Under the pieces are notes generated by a model. It did no database searches. It had not been told where the DNA came from and was given only the letters and a program-made list of their open reading frames with translations. A program made the position numbers and the translations under genes. Positions 24,022 to 35,300 of a stretch of DNA of 64,000 nucleotides are shown one piece after another (position 1 is the first letter of the stretch; every line of letters begins with the position of its first letter). Origin of the DNA: Phycisphaerae bacterium (GTDB lineage Bacteria; Planctomycetota; Phycisphaerae; Tepidisphaerales; Tepidisphaeraceae); the NCBI GenBank assembly GCA_025924315.1, contig JAICIO010000006.1, positions 1 to 64,000 of the forward strand. Direction: 5' to 3'.

Positions 24022-24492
24022 ATGCCTAGGCAGCAGAAAGTGAAACTGTTGATCTGGTCGGCGGGATTGTTGGTTCCGCTCCTCATCGCCTGCTGCGCCG
24101 TCGCGTTCGCCCTGCGTAAATATCCCGTCGTGACATTCGGCAAAAGGCCGAAGACCGTTACGGTCCAATCCGGTCGCCAGTCGACCTTTACGGAAGCTTA
24201 TTATCTGATGTACGGTCAAGGCCAACTCTACCTCTTTTTCTTCGAAGGACATCCGGTGATCTCTCAGCCGGATACGCTTGGCTGGGATCCCGGCTGGGAT
24301 CAGAGAGCGCGGGTTCCGTTGTGGGCGTTGCTGGCAGGGTGTGGCTTGTGGATGACGATCGCAATTTGGCGGATGGTGGTGCTGTTTCGCCGCAACGCAT
24401 TGCGTGGCACGCTGTGCATAACCTGCGGCTACGACCTCCGCGCCACGCCAGAGAGATGTCCGGAATGCGGCACGGCGAGGGTGGCGGAGTAG
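24022..24492 (+). CDS. Membrane protein with C-terminal planctomycete zinc ribbon
   Basis: The 156-residue product has an N-terminal helix (LLIWSAGLLVPLLIACCAVA), an outer middle domain, a second helix (VPLWALLAGCGLWMTIAIW) and the ribbon CITCGYDLRATPERCPECG. Its layout is the same as the protein at 13947. The long upstream extension of the frame overlaps the previous gene and is not used. Confidence 0.7.
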   Translation: MPRQQKVKLLIWSAGLLVPLLIACCAVAFALRKYPVVTFGKRPKTVTVQSGRQSTFTEAYYLMYGQGQLYLFFFEGHPVISQPDTLGWDPGWDQRARVPLWALLAGCGLWMTIAIWRMVVLFRRNALRGTLCITCGYDLRATPERCPECGTARVAE

Positions 24493-24543
24493 CGGCTGTC
24501 TGCGAGGTAGCAGTGCGGGGTTATCCCGCTGGGAGTGTGGCCG

Positions 24544-25098
24544 TCAATCCTCCCAGTAGAAGATCGCGTCGTACACGTGCTTGTCGTCCAGTATGGTCGG
24601 AATCTTCAGATCGAAGGGCAGTCGTTCAATCAACTGCTCGCGCGCGGGAAGGATGAAGCCCAGGTCCTGCAGAATACGCCGGATCGCACCGATTTCCTCT
24701 TGCCAATCTCCCGCCGGCAACGAGTAAACATCCTCCGCGGCAACATATCCCTGCGACCCGCCCCTCGCATGCTTCGTTCGCTCCTCTCTCCCGTACACAG
24801 CGAACGGAACTAAGCGACTGAGGTAGACGGCGATGCCGTCGATCCAATCCGTGCCATCGCGATGGGTCCGGCTGCGTCCGCGGGTCTTTTCGCAGAAGAC
24901 GTGCACGTACGACGCATAGCCGCTGCCGTAGTGATCGAAATCAGCTTCGACCTCCAGGACGCCAGTCGAATCGAGCGTCGCGACCGCGCGTCGCAGGTGC
25001 TTCTCGATGTCGGCCTCCGACCCGCCGCCGGAAGGCCATTCGGTGCCGATCGGATGACCAGCGACCACTTCGCGAAGTTGTTCCTCGGTGAGCAGCAC
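24544..25098 (-). CDS. Hypothetical protein (about 184 aa)
   Basis: A soluble protein with no family that I recognise; the most protein-like part begins TEEQLREVVAGHPIGTEW and ends DDKHVYDAIFYWED. The frame is open up to 25296, but the first 50-60 codons there are Arg/Ser/Pro-rich and lie opposite a zinc-ribbon remnant, so a start near 25098 (GTG) is chosen. That start has no clear ribosome binding site. It is the only minus-strand gene in this cassette zone. Confidence 0.5.
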   Translation of the reverse strand: MLLTEEQLREVVAGHPIGTEWPSGGGSEADIEKHLRRAVATLDSTGVLEVEADFDHYGSGYASYVHVFCEKTRGRSRTHRDGTDWIDGIAVYLSRLVPFAVYGREERTKHARGGSQGYVAAEDVYSLPAGDWQEEIGAIRRILQDLGFILPAREQLIERLPFDLKIPTILDDKHVYDAIFYWED

Positions 25099-25287
25099 CA
25101 GCGGGATAACTAGAGTGATTAAGCTGACCGGTCGCGCGGAATAACGTTCCGGTTCGATGGGAGTAAGGTACAGTCGTACGGGCAGGCGATGCAACGACTT
25201 CTGGCCCACTGGCGGGACGGGCGAGCGGGACGAAGACCGGCGCCGGTCGACGGATTGGCACGTTACTCGGCGCGGCAACGGCGGCGA

Positions 25288-25366
25288 CAACGCCACGCCG
25301 GAGGGATGCCCGGAATGCGGACTTCGACAGGCTCAGTCGAGGCAAACGGCGAGGGTGGCGGAGTAG
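25288..25366 (+). pseudogene. Zinc-ribbon tail remnant
   Basis: The frame reads DNATPEGCPECGLRQAQ and ends TARVAE before a stop, matching the 3' ends of the intact ribbon genes at both DNA and protein level. The rest of the gene is missing. The piece sits directly before the third copy of the 5' module. Confidence 0.5.
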
Positions 25367-25407
25367 TTGTGACAGAATCGTTTGGACAACGGTCCCCCAC
25401 TCGCGGG

Positions 25408-25474
25408 ATAATCGCGATCGCCGGATGGGGCTTTCACCAAATGGGGCCGGATGATCGATCAACTCAAACCGCGG
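25408..25474 (+). promoter_or_regulatory. Conserved 5' module, copy 3
   Basis: Same element as at 22954 and 23590. Here TTGGAC upstream and GATAAT at its left edge form a plausible promoter, and the module's ATG (25451) is the start codon of the lipoprotein gene (MIDQLKPR). Confidence 0.5.
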
Positions 25475-26263
25475 TACGGCGCACGGCGATTGTCATTCAT
25501 GCTGGTCGTGATGTCGTTCCTGTTGCTCTGCGCAGGATGTCAACGATTTGAATGGCGGCGAGATGGCGAGGTCTTCCACGCGGCGGAAAGGGGACGATTG
25601 GTTACCCTCCGGCAAGTGTCCATCCTGGACCATCAGCGGCTCACCAACTGGCACAGCGTGTTGGTCGAAGACTGTACTGACTTAACCGTACACGAGACCG
25701 ACCCTCCCTGCTTTCCGATGAATGGCATCGTGCCGCAAAGCTTGCTCGAGCAGTTGTACGATGGTTCGCCGGACTTTCGTGAGCCGGTATTGCTGCTCGG
25801 TGGCGCCCAGTATTTCAATCGAGGGATCGGCACGTTCATTCAGTCATGGGTGGTTGGCACCAGCCCGCTGGCGATCGCCTTTCTGGATGCGGACGCCAGC
25901 GCAGAAAAATATTCCGCCCTCGCGTCCAGCCCCGCGCATCCAACGACGGGACCGGGACTGGAGGTCGTTGCCCGGGCTGGGAAGGTGCTGGGGGTGAAGG
26001 ACAATCGCTTCCGTGATGCGCACCTCGTCACCGAGGACTACCTGGATCGCCCGGTGAACGTGCTGTTGCTTTATCCTGTGAACATGGCAGTCGAGTCGGG
26101 CGTGCCGCTGGATGATCCGTATCGAACGACGCCGCTGACATTGAAGATCATCATCTTTAGAAAGCCCCTTTCCGTCGAAAGACTGATTCAATATGTGGCA
26201 GACCCGTCCCAATTTGCGAATGCGCAAATCGATGTCGTCACAGCTCCGGTTCGAGGAAATTGA
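25451..26263 (+). CDS. Predicted lipoprotein of unknown function
   Basis: The 270-residue protein begins with a basic stretch and a hydrophobic core ending in a lipobox-like site (SFLLLCAGCQRF, Cys30 as the lipidated residue). This points to export and membrane anchoring. The mature part has no domain that I recognise. Using the ATG within the conserved 5' module gives the positively charged start a signal peptide needs, which supports this start. Confidence 0.65.
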   Translation: MIDQLKPRYGARRLSFMLVVMSFLLLCAGCQRFEWRRDGEVFHAAERGRLVTLRQVSILDHQRLTNWHSVLVEDCTDLTVHETDPPCFPMNGIVPQSLLEQLYDGSPDFREPVLLLGGAQYFNRGIGTFIQSWVVGTSPLAIAFLDADASAEKYSALASSPAHPTTGPGLEVVARAGKVLGVKDNRFRDAHLVTEDYLDRPVNVLLLYPVNMAVESGVPLDDPYRTTPLTLKIIIFRKPLSVERLIQYVADPSQFANAQIDVVTAPVRGN

Positions 26264-26371
26264 ACTGAGACGAACTAAAGGAACGTGAACGGCGATTCAG
26301 AATTCCAGCGGCCGCGCCCATGCGGATGCGACGGCTTGAACTTCAACTTCTGAAAACAAGATCCGGTCGAC

Positions 26372-29300
26372 CTATTTGCGAAGCGGGCGAGTCGGACTGT
26401 GGGATTCGCGGGCTTGGGCGCGTGCATTGGCGCTGCGCTTGTGGATCCATTTGCGCAGTGGCAGCAAGACCATCGCGGGGGCGATCAGGACGGCGGCGAA
26501 AGCGCGATGAACGCGAGGTGTGATGGCTGACGGCTCGCGGCGCGGGGAGTGCGTGTGCTGCACGACTGAAACCACGGGCTGATCGGTCGCGGCGGGTGCC
26601 TCGACATTCGCGGCGGCCGGGCTTGTCGTGGGTTGCGTGGACGGCGGCGGTGAAACCGGCGGCTCGGGGTTGACGGCCGGATCGGACGGTTCGGCGGCCG
26701 GGGGATTCTGGGGCTGCTCTGGCGCGGCGGTCGCGGGCACGTCTGGAGTGCCAGTGGAAGCGCTGGGGATGACGAGCGAATCGCTCATCAGCGAAGATGG
26801 CAGCTGCGGAGGCGCCGTCGCCGCAGCGTGCGGCGCGAAAGGAACTATTGGCATCACGCCCAGATCGAGCGGCTCAAGATCCGGGAGCTTCTGCATCGGG
26901 GATAGTGCGGGCACGACCGAGACCGTCATATGCGCTCCGCCGTCTCTAAGCGGCTCAGCCGATCGAAAGCCGTCATATTGAGGATCGGAACTGGTGGCAG
27001 TTGCGATGAAGGATGAGCCAGCCATCTCCGTTCCCTTGGGCACGACGAAGGTCACGAACTGCGGCTGGTCCCAGTTCTGCGGCGAGAACCGGATCTCGTG
27101 AGTGGAGAGCGTCCCGCCGAGGCCAATCAATGTCGGCGCGACGAGCACATCGGACTGCGGCTGGCTGCCGAGACGCACGGCGAAGGTCTGTTCCTCGAGC
27201 TGTTTGGACAACATGGTCCGAGCCGACGGCACGACGACGATGCCGAAGGTGTCATCGTCTGTGTTGACGGCGTCTATCCGGACAGGCGCCAGCGCCGCGT
27301 AGATGGGATCGGCGGAGTGAGCCGGGGCGATCGTGACGTGGTACGCGGCATCGCCGTCATCAGTGGCGTCGTCCACGCCGTGGAGCGTGATTGTCTGCGG
27401 CGCGTTCCAGGTTGTCGGCGTGAAGAACAACTTTGAGACCGAGACGGTGCCCTCGGTCGTGTCGCTTGAGGTGACCGTCAACTCCACATCTGATGTCGGT
27501 TGAGAGCTAAGCGAAACCGTGAAGCGCGCCGCCCCGCCGGCTTCGGTGGTGATCAGCGCCCGGGCGCCGCCCTTCTCGATCGCGAGGCCCGCGACGTCGT
27601 TGTCGGAGTTCGTGAGCTGAATCGACTGCGCCGACAGGCTGGCATAATCCGGATCAGTCGTTGTCGAAGCAACCTCGGCGATGATCTGATACTCACGGTC
27701 GCCGTCGGCCATGGCATCATCCACACCGCGCACCGTCACGCGCTGCGGGACGTTCCAATCAGCCGGCGTAAAAGTCAATGTCGAGCCAAGGACGCGCCCT
27801 TCGCTGCGATCCGTGCTGGCCAGCGAGAGCACCACGTTGTCCGTGGGCTGGCTCTTCAGCACCACATCAAACTGCGCTGCATCGCCGGACTCGCTCGTCG
27901 TCAGTTTTCCGACCGGCGTAATGCTGAATCCGGCCGCATCGTTATCGAGATTGGTCAGGTAGATCGACTGTGGTCGGATGCTGGCATACTTGGGATCCGC
28001 GTTGGTGTTGCCCGGCCGCAGCAGGACGCGGTAGAGGACATCGCCATCGACGATGTGATCGTCCAGGCCGCGCACGGTCACGCGCTGCGGCCGGTCCCAA
28101 TTGGCGGGGGTGAACGTCAATGTCACGGTTGATCGCGCGAGACTGCCTTCGGTTCGATCTCGGCTATTCAGCACCAGTGCGACATCGGCCACCGGTTGAC
28201 TATTCAGCACGATATCGAAGCTCGCGGCGCCGTCGGATTCGGTGGTGACGGCCGATGTCACTGGCGTGACGGTCACGCCGGCGGTGTCGTCGTCGGTGTT
28301 GGTGAGCGTGACGCGCTTCGGCGCCAGCGCGGCGTAGTCGACATCCGCGCTGCTGGAAACGGAGACGATCAGGTCGTAGTGAACGTCGCCGTCGTCCACC
28401 AAATCGTTCACGCCGCTGACGGTAATCGTGCGCGGAATGTCCCAGTTGTCCGGGGTGAAGCTCAACGTCGATCGCGAAGCGATTCCCTCGGCTGTGTTGC
28501 TCGACTGAATCGAGACAGTCGTGCTGCCGCTGGGTTGCTTGGTCAGCGCGATACTGAAGCTGATCGACGTGCCGATCTCGCTGGTGGTCAGCCCCGCTGT
28601 TGGTACGACGGCGATGCCGATCGTGTCGTTGTCGATGTTGGTCAGCGCGACGTCGGCGGGATCCACGCCGTTGTAGTCGCCATCGGTACTGGCAGCCGGC
28701 GCCAGCGCGACGGCATATCCGATGTCGCCATCCCGAAGCGCGTCATCGACGCCCGTTACTGTCACGCGCTGCGGCACGTTCCAGTTGGCCGGCGTGAACG
28801 TCAAATTCGAGGCAGAGACGGTTCCCTCGGCGGTGTTGGAGCTGCTGACGCCGAGCGTCACGTTCGCTGACGGCTCGCTCTGCAGAACGACGGTGAACGA
28901 AGTGCTCCCGCCGCTCTCGCGCGTGACCAGACCGGTGGTCGGCGTGACGAGAAACCCGGCGACGTCATTGTCGAGATTCGTCCCCGCGACGTCCGCGGGG
29001 TTGATTCCGTTGTAGTGGGGATCGGCGCTGATGATCGGCGCCAGAGCGATCGAAAAGGTTTGATCGCCATCGACCCGGCTGTCATCGACGCCGCTGACGG
29101 TCACAATCTGCGGAACGTTCCAATTCGACGGCGTAAATGTCAGACGGCTGATCGCAAGCGCTGCCTCACCGGGCCGGCTTGAAGAAATGGGGATGCGCAC
29201 ATTCGCGCTGGGCTGGGCGTCGAGCACGACGCTGAACTGCGCGGTGCCGCCGGATTCACTGGTGGTCAGTGCGGAAACCGGCGTAACCGTGACGCCGGCG

Positions 29301-32300
29301 ACATCGTTGTCGAGGTTCGTTGCCGACACGTCGGCCCCGTTGATTCCGCCGTAAACCGGATCGGCGCTGACGGCGGGCGCCGTGATCAGCGTGTAGCTCG
29401 TATCGCCATCCTGAACGTTGTCATCCACCCCGGTGATCGTCACGACGTGCGGCACCGACCAGTCGGTGGCATCGAACGTAACGCTGTTGGCCGAAAGCGT
29501 GCCTTCTTGCGGGTTCGAGCTGCTCAGGTTGATGGTGACGGTCGAAGTGGGCTGGCTCGTGAGAACGATCGAGAAGCTGGCCGTGCCGCCCGCTTCGGTC
29601 GTGACGAGTCCCGCCACCGGCGTGACATGCACCTCGGCCACGTCGTCATCACTGTTGGTGGCGGTGACGTCGCTGGACGCGAGACCGTTGTATGCCGGAT
29701 CCGCGCTGGCGGCGGCGCCGGTGACGATACTGAACGAAACGTCTCCGTCGCTGACGAGGTCATCGACACCGCGGACGGTCACCGTCTGCGTTAGATACCA
29801 GTCCGCGGGTGTGAAGGTCAGCAGCGCCGTGGAAACCGTGCCTTCGGTGGTGTCGCTCGATGAGATCGGAATGGTGACATCCGCGCTCGGTTGAGAGTCG
29901 AGAACGATCGTAAAGGTTGCGGTGCCGCCGGCCTCGGTCGTGGTCAGGCCGGTGCTCGGCGTCACGGTGATGCCGGCGAAGTCATCGTCGAGATTGCTGG
30001 CCGAAACGTCCGCGGGATCGAGGCTGTTGTAGATCGCGTCGCCACTCGAGCTCGTGGTAATGACGCTGTAGGCGACATTCCCGTCGGCAACGTCGTCGTC
30101 CACACCGGTGAGCGTAACGGTTTGGGCGATATCCCAGTTCGCCGCGGTAAAGACAAGGGTTGAGACGGACAGTGTTGCTTCACCTGGATTGCTGGACGAC
30201 AAAGCGATGGTGACATCGGCGGTGGGCTTTGAGGTCAGCGCGACGGTGAAGCTGGCATTGCCGCCCGCTTCGGTCGTCACGAGGCCGGACGTCGGCGTGA
30301 CGGTGAAACCGGCCGTGTCGTTATCGGTATTGGTGATGCTGACATCGGCCGCGTTCAAGCCGCTGTAACCCGCATCGCTGCTGACGGCGGCGGCGGTGAC
30401 AATCGAGTAACTGACGTCGCCGTCATCGACCAAGTCATCGGCGCCGGTGACGGTGACCGTTTGCGGTGTGTTCCAGTTGGCGGGCGTGAAGGTCAGGCTC
30501 GATAGCGAGAGCGTGCCTTCTGTCGTCTTGCTCGAAGCGAGACCAATCACGACGTTCGCGGTCGGGCGCGAGGTGAGCGCGATCGTGAAGCTTGTGGCGC
30601 CGCCGGCCTCAGTGGTCACCAGACCCGAGGTCGGCGTGACGGTGATGCCGGCGACATCGTCGTCGAGGTTGCGAACCGAAACGTCGGACGGGTTGCGACC
30701 GGTGTAGTTCGCGTCGATGCTCGTGGCGGCTGCGGTCACGACCGAATAGTTGATGTCGCCATCGTCCACCGGGTCATCCACGCCCGAGATCGTGACGACC
30801 TGCGGCGTGTTCCAATTCGACGGCGTGAAGACAACGCTCGCGGCCGAAACCGTGCCTTCGGCCGTATTGCTGCTGCTGAGCGGAATCGTCACGTTCGCAG
30901 TGGGCTTGCTCGTCAGCACGACAGTGAAGGTCGCAGTCCCGCCCGCTTCGGTGGTGGTCAGGCCCGAGGTCGGGCTGATGGTGATGCCGGCGGTGTCGTC
31001 GTCGACGTTGGTCACGGCGACATCCGCGGCATTGCGGCCGTTGTAGTTCGCGTCGGCGCTGGTCGCGCTGGCGGTGACGACGCTGTAGGCGATGTCGCCG
31101 TCATCGATGGCATCATCGACGCCGGTGATCGTAATCGTCTGCGGCGTGTTCCAATTCCCCGCGGTGAATGTGACGCTGCCGGTGGAGACGCTGCCCTCCC
31201 CCGTGTTGCTGCTGCTGAGCGAAATCGTCACGTCGGCGGTTGGCTCGCTGTCGAGGACGAGCGTGAAGCTCGCGCTACCGCCGGCTTCGGTTGTGATCAA
31301 ACCGGACGTCGGGCTGACCGTAATGCCGGCGGTGTCGTTGTCGGTGTTCGTCAGCGAAACGTCTGCGGCGTTGAGCCCACCATAGTTTCCGTCGGCGCTG
31401 ACGGCGGCGCCGGTGACAATGCTGTAGGCGACGTTCCCGTCATCCACGGAATCGTTGACGCCGGTGACGGTAACGGTCTGCGGCGTGTTCCAGTTCGCAC
31501 TGGTGAACGTCACGCTCGCGGCCGAGAGGGTGCCTTCACCCGTATTGCTGCTGCTCAGCGGAATCGTCACGTCTGCCGTCGGCTGGCTGGTCAGCACGAT
31601 CGAGAAACTGGCGGTCGCGCCGGCTTCGGTCGTGACAAGGCCCGAGGTTCGGCTGACCGTGATCCCGGCGGTGTCGTTGTCGATGTTGGTCGCGGTCACG
31701 TCCGACGGATTCATGCCGCTGTAGTTCGGATCGCCGCTGGTGGCGGCCGCGGTGACGATCGAATAGCCAGCATCACCGTCGTCCACGGCGTCGTCGACGC
31801 CGGTGACGGTGATGGTCTGCGGAGTGTTCCAGTTCGCGGACGTGAACGTCACGCTCGACGCAGACGGCACTCCCTCGGCCAGGTTGCTGGACGCGATACC
31901 GATCGTAACGCTCGCCGTCGGGCGCGAGGCGAGAACGATCGTGAAGCTCGCGTTGCCGCCCGCTTCGGTGGTTGTCAGCCCGGATGTGGGGCTGACGATG
32001 ACGTCAGCCGTGTCGTTATCGGTGTTCGTGACGCTGACATCGGAGGCGTTGAGCCCGCTGTACTTCGGGTCGGCGCTGGTTGCGGCGCCGGTGACAATCG
32101 AATAGCCGACATCGCCGTCGTCGATCAGATCGTCGACGCCCGTGATCGTGACGGTCTGCGCCACGTTCCAGTTGCTGGCCGTGAAGGTCACGTTTGCGCT
32201 GGAGGCCGTGCCTTCACCGCTGTTGCTGCTGCTGAGCGGAATCGTCACGTTCGCCGTCGGCTGGCTGTTCAGCACGATGGTGAATGTCGTTGATCCGCCC

Positions 32301-35300
32301 GCTTCGGTGGTGGTGAGGCCGGAGGTTGGACTAACCGTGATTCCGGCGGTGTCATCGTCAAGGTTCGTCAGCGCGACGTTCGCAGGGTTCAGGCTGCTGT
32401 AGTTCGGATCGGCGCTGGTGGCGGCGGCAGTGACGATGTTGTAGGCGATGTCGCCATCGTCGATCAGGTCGTCGACGCCGGTCACGGTCACCGTCTGCGT
32501 CACATTCCAGTTGGCCGGCGTGAACGTCAGGCTCGCGACCGAAAGCACGCCTTCGCTGGTGTGATCCGAGGAGAGCGCGAAGGTGACGTTTGCGGTTGGC
32601 TTGGACGTCAACACGACATCGAATGTCGCCGCCGCGCCGGCTTCGGTCGTCGTCAGTCCCGATGTCGGGCTGACGGAAATGCCGGCGGTGTCGTTGTCGA
32701 TGTTCGTGACCGACACATCCGAGGGATTCATCCCGTTGTAATTGCCGTCGCCACTCGTGGCGGCGGCGGTGACGATCGTGTAAGCGATGTCGCCATCGTC
32801 AAACGAATCGTCGGCACCCGTGACGGTCAGGCTCTGCGGCACATTCCAGTCCGCGGCAGTGAAGGTGAGGCTCGCGACGGAAACGGTGCCTTCGGCGCTA
32901 TTGCTCGATGACACGCCGATCGTGACATCCGCCGTGGGCTTCGAGGCCAGCACGATGCTGAAGCTCGTGGCGCTGCCGGATTCGGTCGTGGTCAAGCCAG
33001 ACGTTGGCGTCACGACAATTCCTGCCGTGTCGTTGTCGACGTTCGTCGCCGACGCATCGGCGGCATTCATCCCGCTGTAGTTCGCATCCCCGCTGGTGGC
33101 GGCGCCCGTGACGACGCTGTATCCGATGTCTCCGTCGTCGACGAAATCATCCACGCCGGTGATCGTAACGGTCTGCGGCGCGTTCCAATTCGCTGCAGTG
33201 AAGGTGACAGTCGAGACAGAGAGCGTTCCTTCGGCCGTGTTGCTGCTGCTGAGCGGAATGGTCACGTTCGCGGTGGGTTGACTGTTCAGAGCGATTGTGA
33301 AGTTCGTGGTGGCGCCGGCCTCGCTCGTCAAAAGGCCAGAGGTCGGGCTCACCGTGATCCCGGCCGTGTCGTTGTCGGTGTTGGTCACCGACACATCCGC
33401 GGAATTCATGCCGTTGTAATTGCTATCGGCGCTGGTGGCGGCCGCGGTTGTGATCGAGTACGCGATGTCGCCATCGTCGACAAGATCGTTCACGCCGGTG
33501 ACGGTGACCGTCTGCGGTGTATTCCAGTTTGCCGCGGTGAAGACGAGGCTGGAGGCGGAAACCGACCCTTCGCCGGTATTGCTGCTGCTCAGTGGAATCG
33601 TGACGTTAGCGGTCGGCTGGCTGGTGAGGACGACGGTGAAGTTCGCAGTCGCGCCCGCTTCGGTCGTGATCAATCCCGATGTCGGCGAAACCGTGATTCC
33701 AGCCTGATCGTCGTCGACGTTTGTCGCGCTGACGTCCGCCGGATTCAAACCGTTGTAGCCCGGATCGGCGCTGCTGACGGCGCCGGTCGTGACCGTGTAG
33801 GCGACGTTCCCGTCATCAATCGCATCATCCTGTCCGGTCAGCGTCAGAATCTGCGCGATATTCCAGTTGGCCGATGTGAACGTCAGCGATGCGGCGGATA
33901 GTGTTCCTTCGGCGAGGTTGGAAGAGACCAGCGAGAACGTGACGTTCGCGGTTGGGCGCGAGGTCAGCACGGCCGAGAACGTCGCAGCGCCGCCGGCTTC
34001 CGTTGTCACCAGGCCGCTCGTCGGCGTAATGCTCACCCCCGCGGTGTCGTTGTCCTGGTTCGTGACCGACACGTCCGGCACTGCCATGGCGCTGTAGTTC
34101 GGATCGGCACTGGCGGCGCTGGACGTGACGATGCTGTATGCGACGTCGCCGTCGTCAACATCATCATCGACACCCGTGATCGTCACGGTCTGCGGCGTAT
34201 TCCAATCGGCCGACGTAAACGTCAGCGACGACGCCGAAATCGTGCCTTCAGCGACGTTCGAGCTGCTCAGGTTGATAACCACGTCCGCGGTCGGCTGGGT
34301 ATTCAACTGGACGCTGAAGGCAGCCGTGCCACCGGCCTCGGTCGTGACTACGCCGGTCGTTGGCGTGACGGTGATGCCGGCGGTGTCATTATCGACGTTC
34401 GTCACCGAGACGTCGGCCGGGTTCAGGGCGCTGTACTTCGAATCGGTGCTGGTCGCCGCGGCGGTGACGACATCGAAGCTGACGTTCCCGTCGCTGACGA
34501 AATCGTCGACGCCGGTCACCGTCACCGTCTGCGCAACGTTCCAGTTCGCCGATGTGAACGTGACGCTGGCCGCGGAGATCGCGCCCTCGGTGGTGTCCGA
34601 GCTGCTCAACCCGAGTGTCACGCTGCTGGTGGGGCGTGAGTTGAGAACGATCGTGAAGGTCGCGGTCCCGCCGGCTTCTGTGGTGGTCAGCCCCGACGCA
34701 GGCGTAAACGTGAACCCGGCTGTATCGTTGTCGACGTTCGTCGCCGACACATCTGCTACGGCCATCCCATTGTAATTCGCGTCGGCACTCGAGGCCGCGG
34801 CGGTGACGATGCTGTACGCGATGTCGTCGTCGTCGACCGCATCGTCGACACCCGTGACGGTGACGACCTGCGGCACATTCCAGTTTGCGGCGGTGAAGGT
34901 CAGGCGACTCGTCGATGGCACACCTTCGCCAGTGTTGCTGGAACTCAGATCGATCAGCACGTTCGCCGTAGGCTGGCTGTTGAGAACGACGCTGAAGCTG
35001 TCAGCCCCGCCGGCTTCGGTGGTGACGAGCCCGGTGGTGGGCGTCACGGTGACGCCGGCGGTGTCATTGTCGGTATTGGTGAGCGACACGTCGGCGGCAT
35101 TCATGCCGCTGTAGCTCGCGTCGCTGCTGGTGGCGGCGCCGGTGACGACATTGAAAGCCATGTCTCCGTCATCAATGAAATCATCGACGCCGGTCACCGT
35201 CACGGTCTGCGGCGTATTCCAATTCGCAGCAGTGAAGGTCACGCTGGAGACCGACAGCGAACCTTCGCCGCTGTTGCTGCTGGTCAATGGGATCGTGACA

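Noticed and set aside
22954-25474. Integron-type attC sites in the cassette zone
   Set aside because: The repeated module has no attC core sites or hairpin symmetry, and no integron integrase is present.
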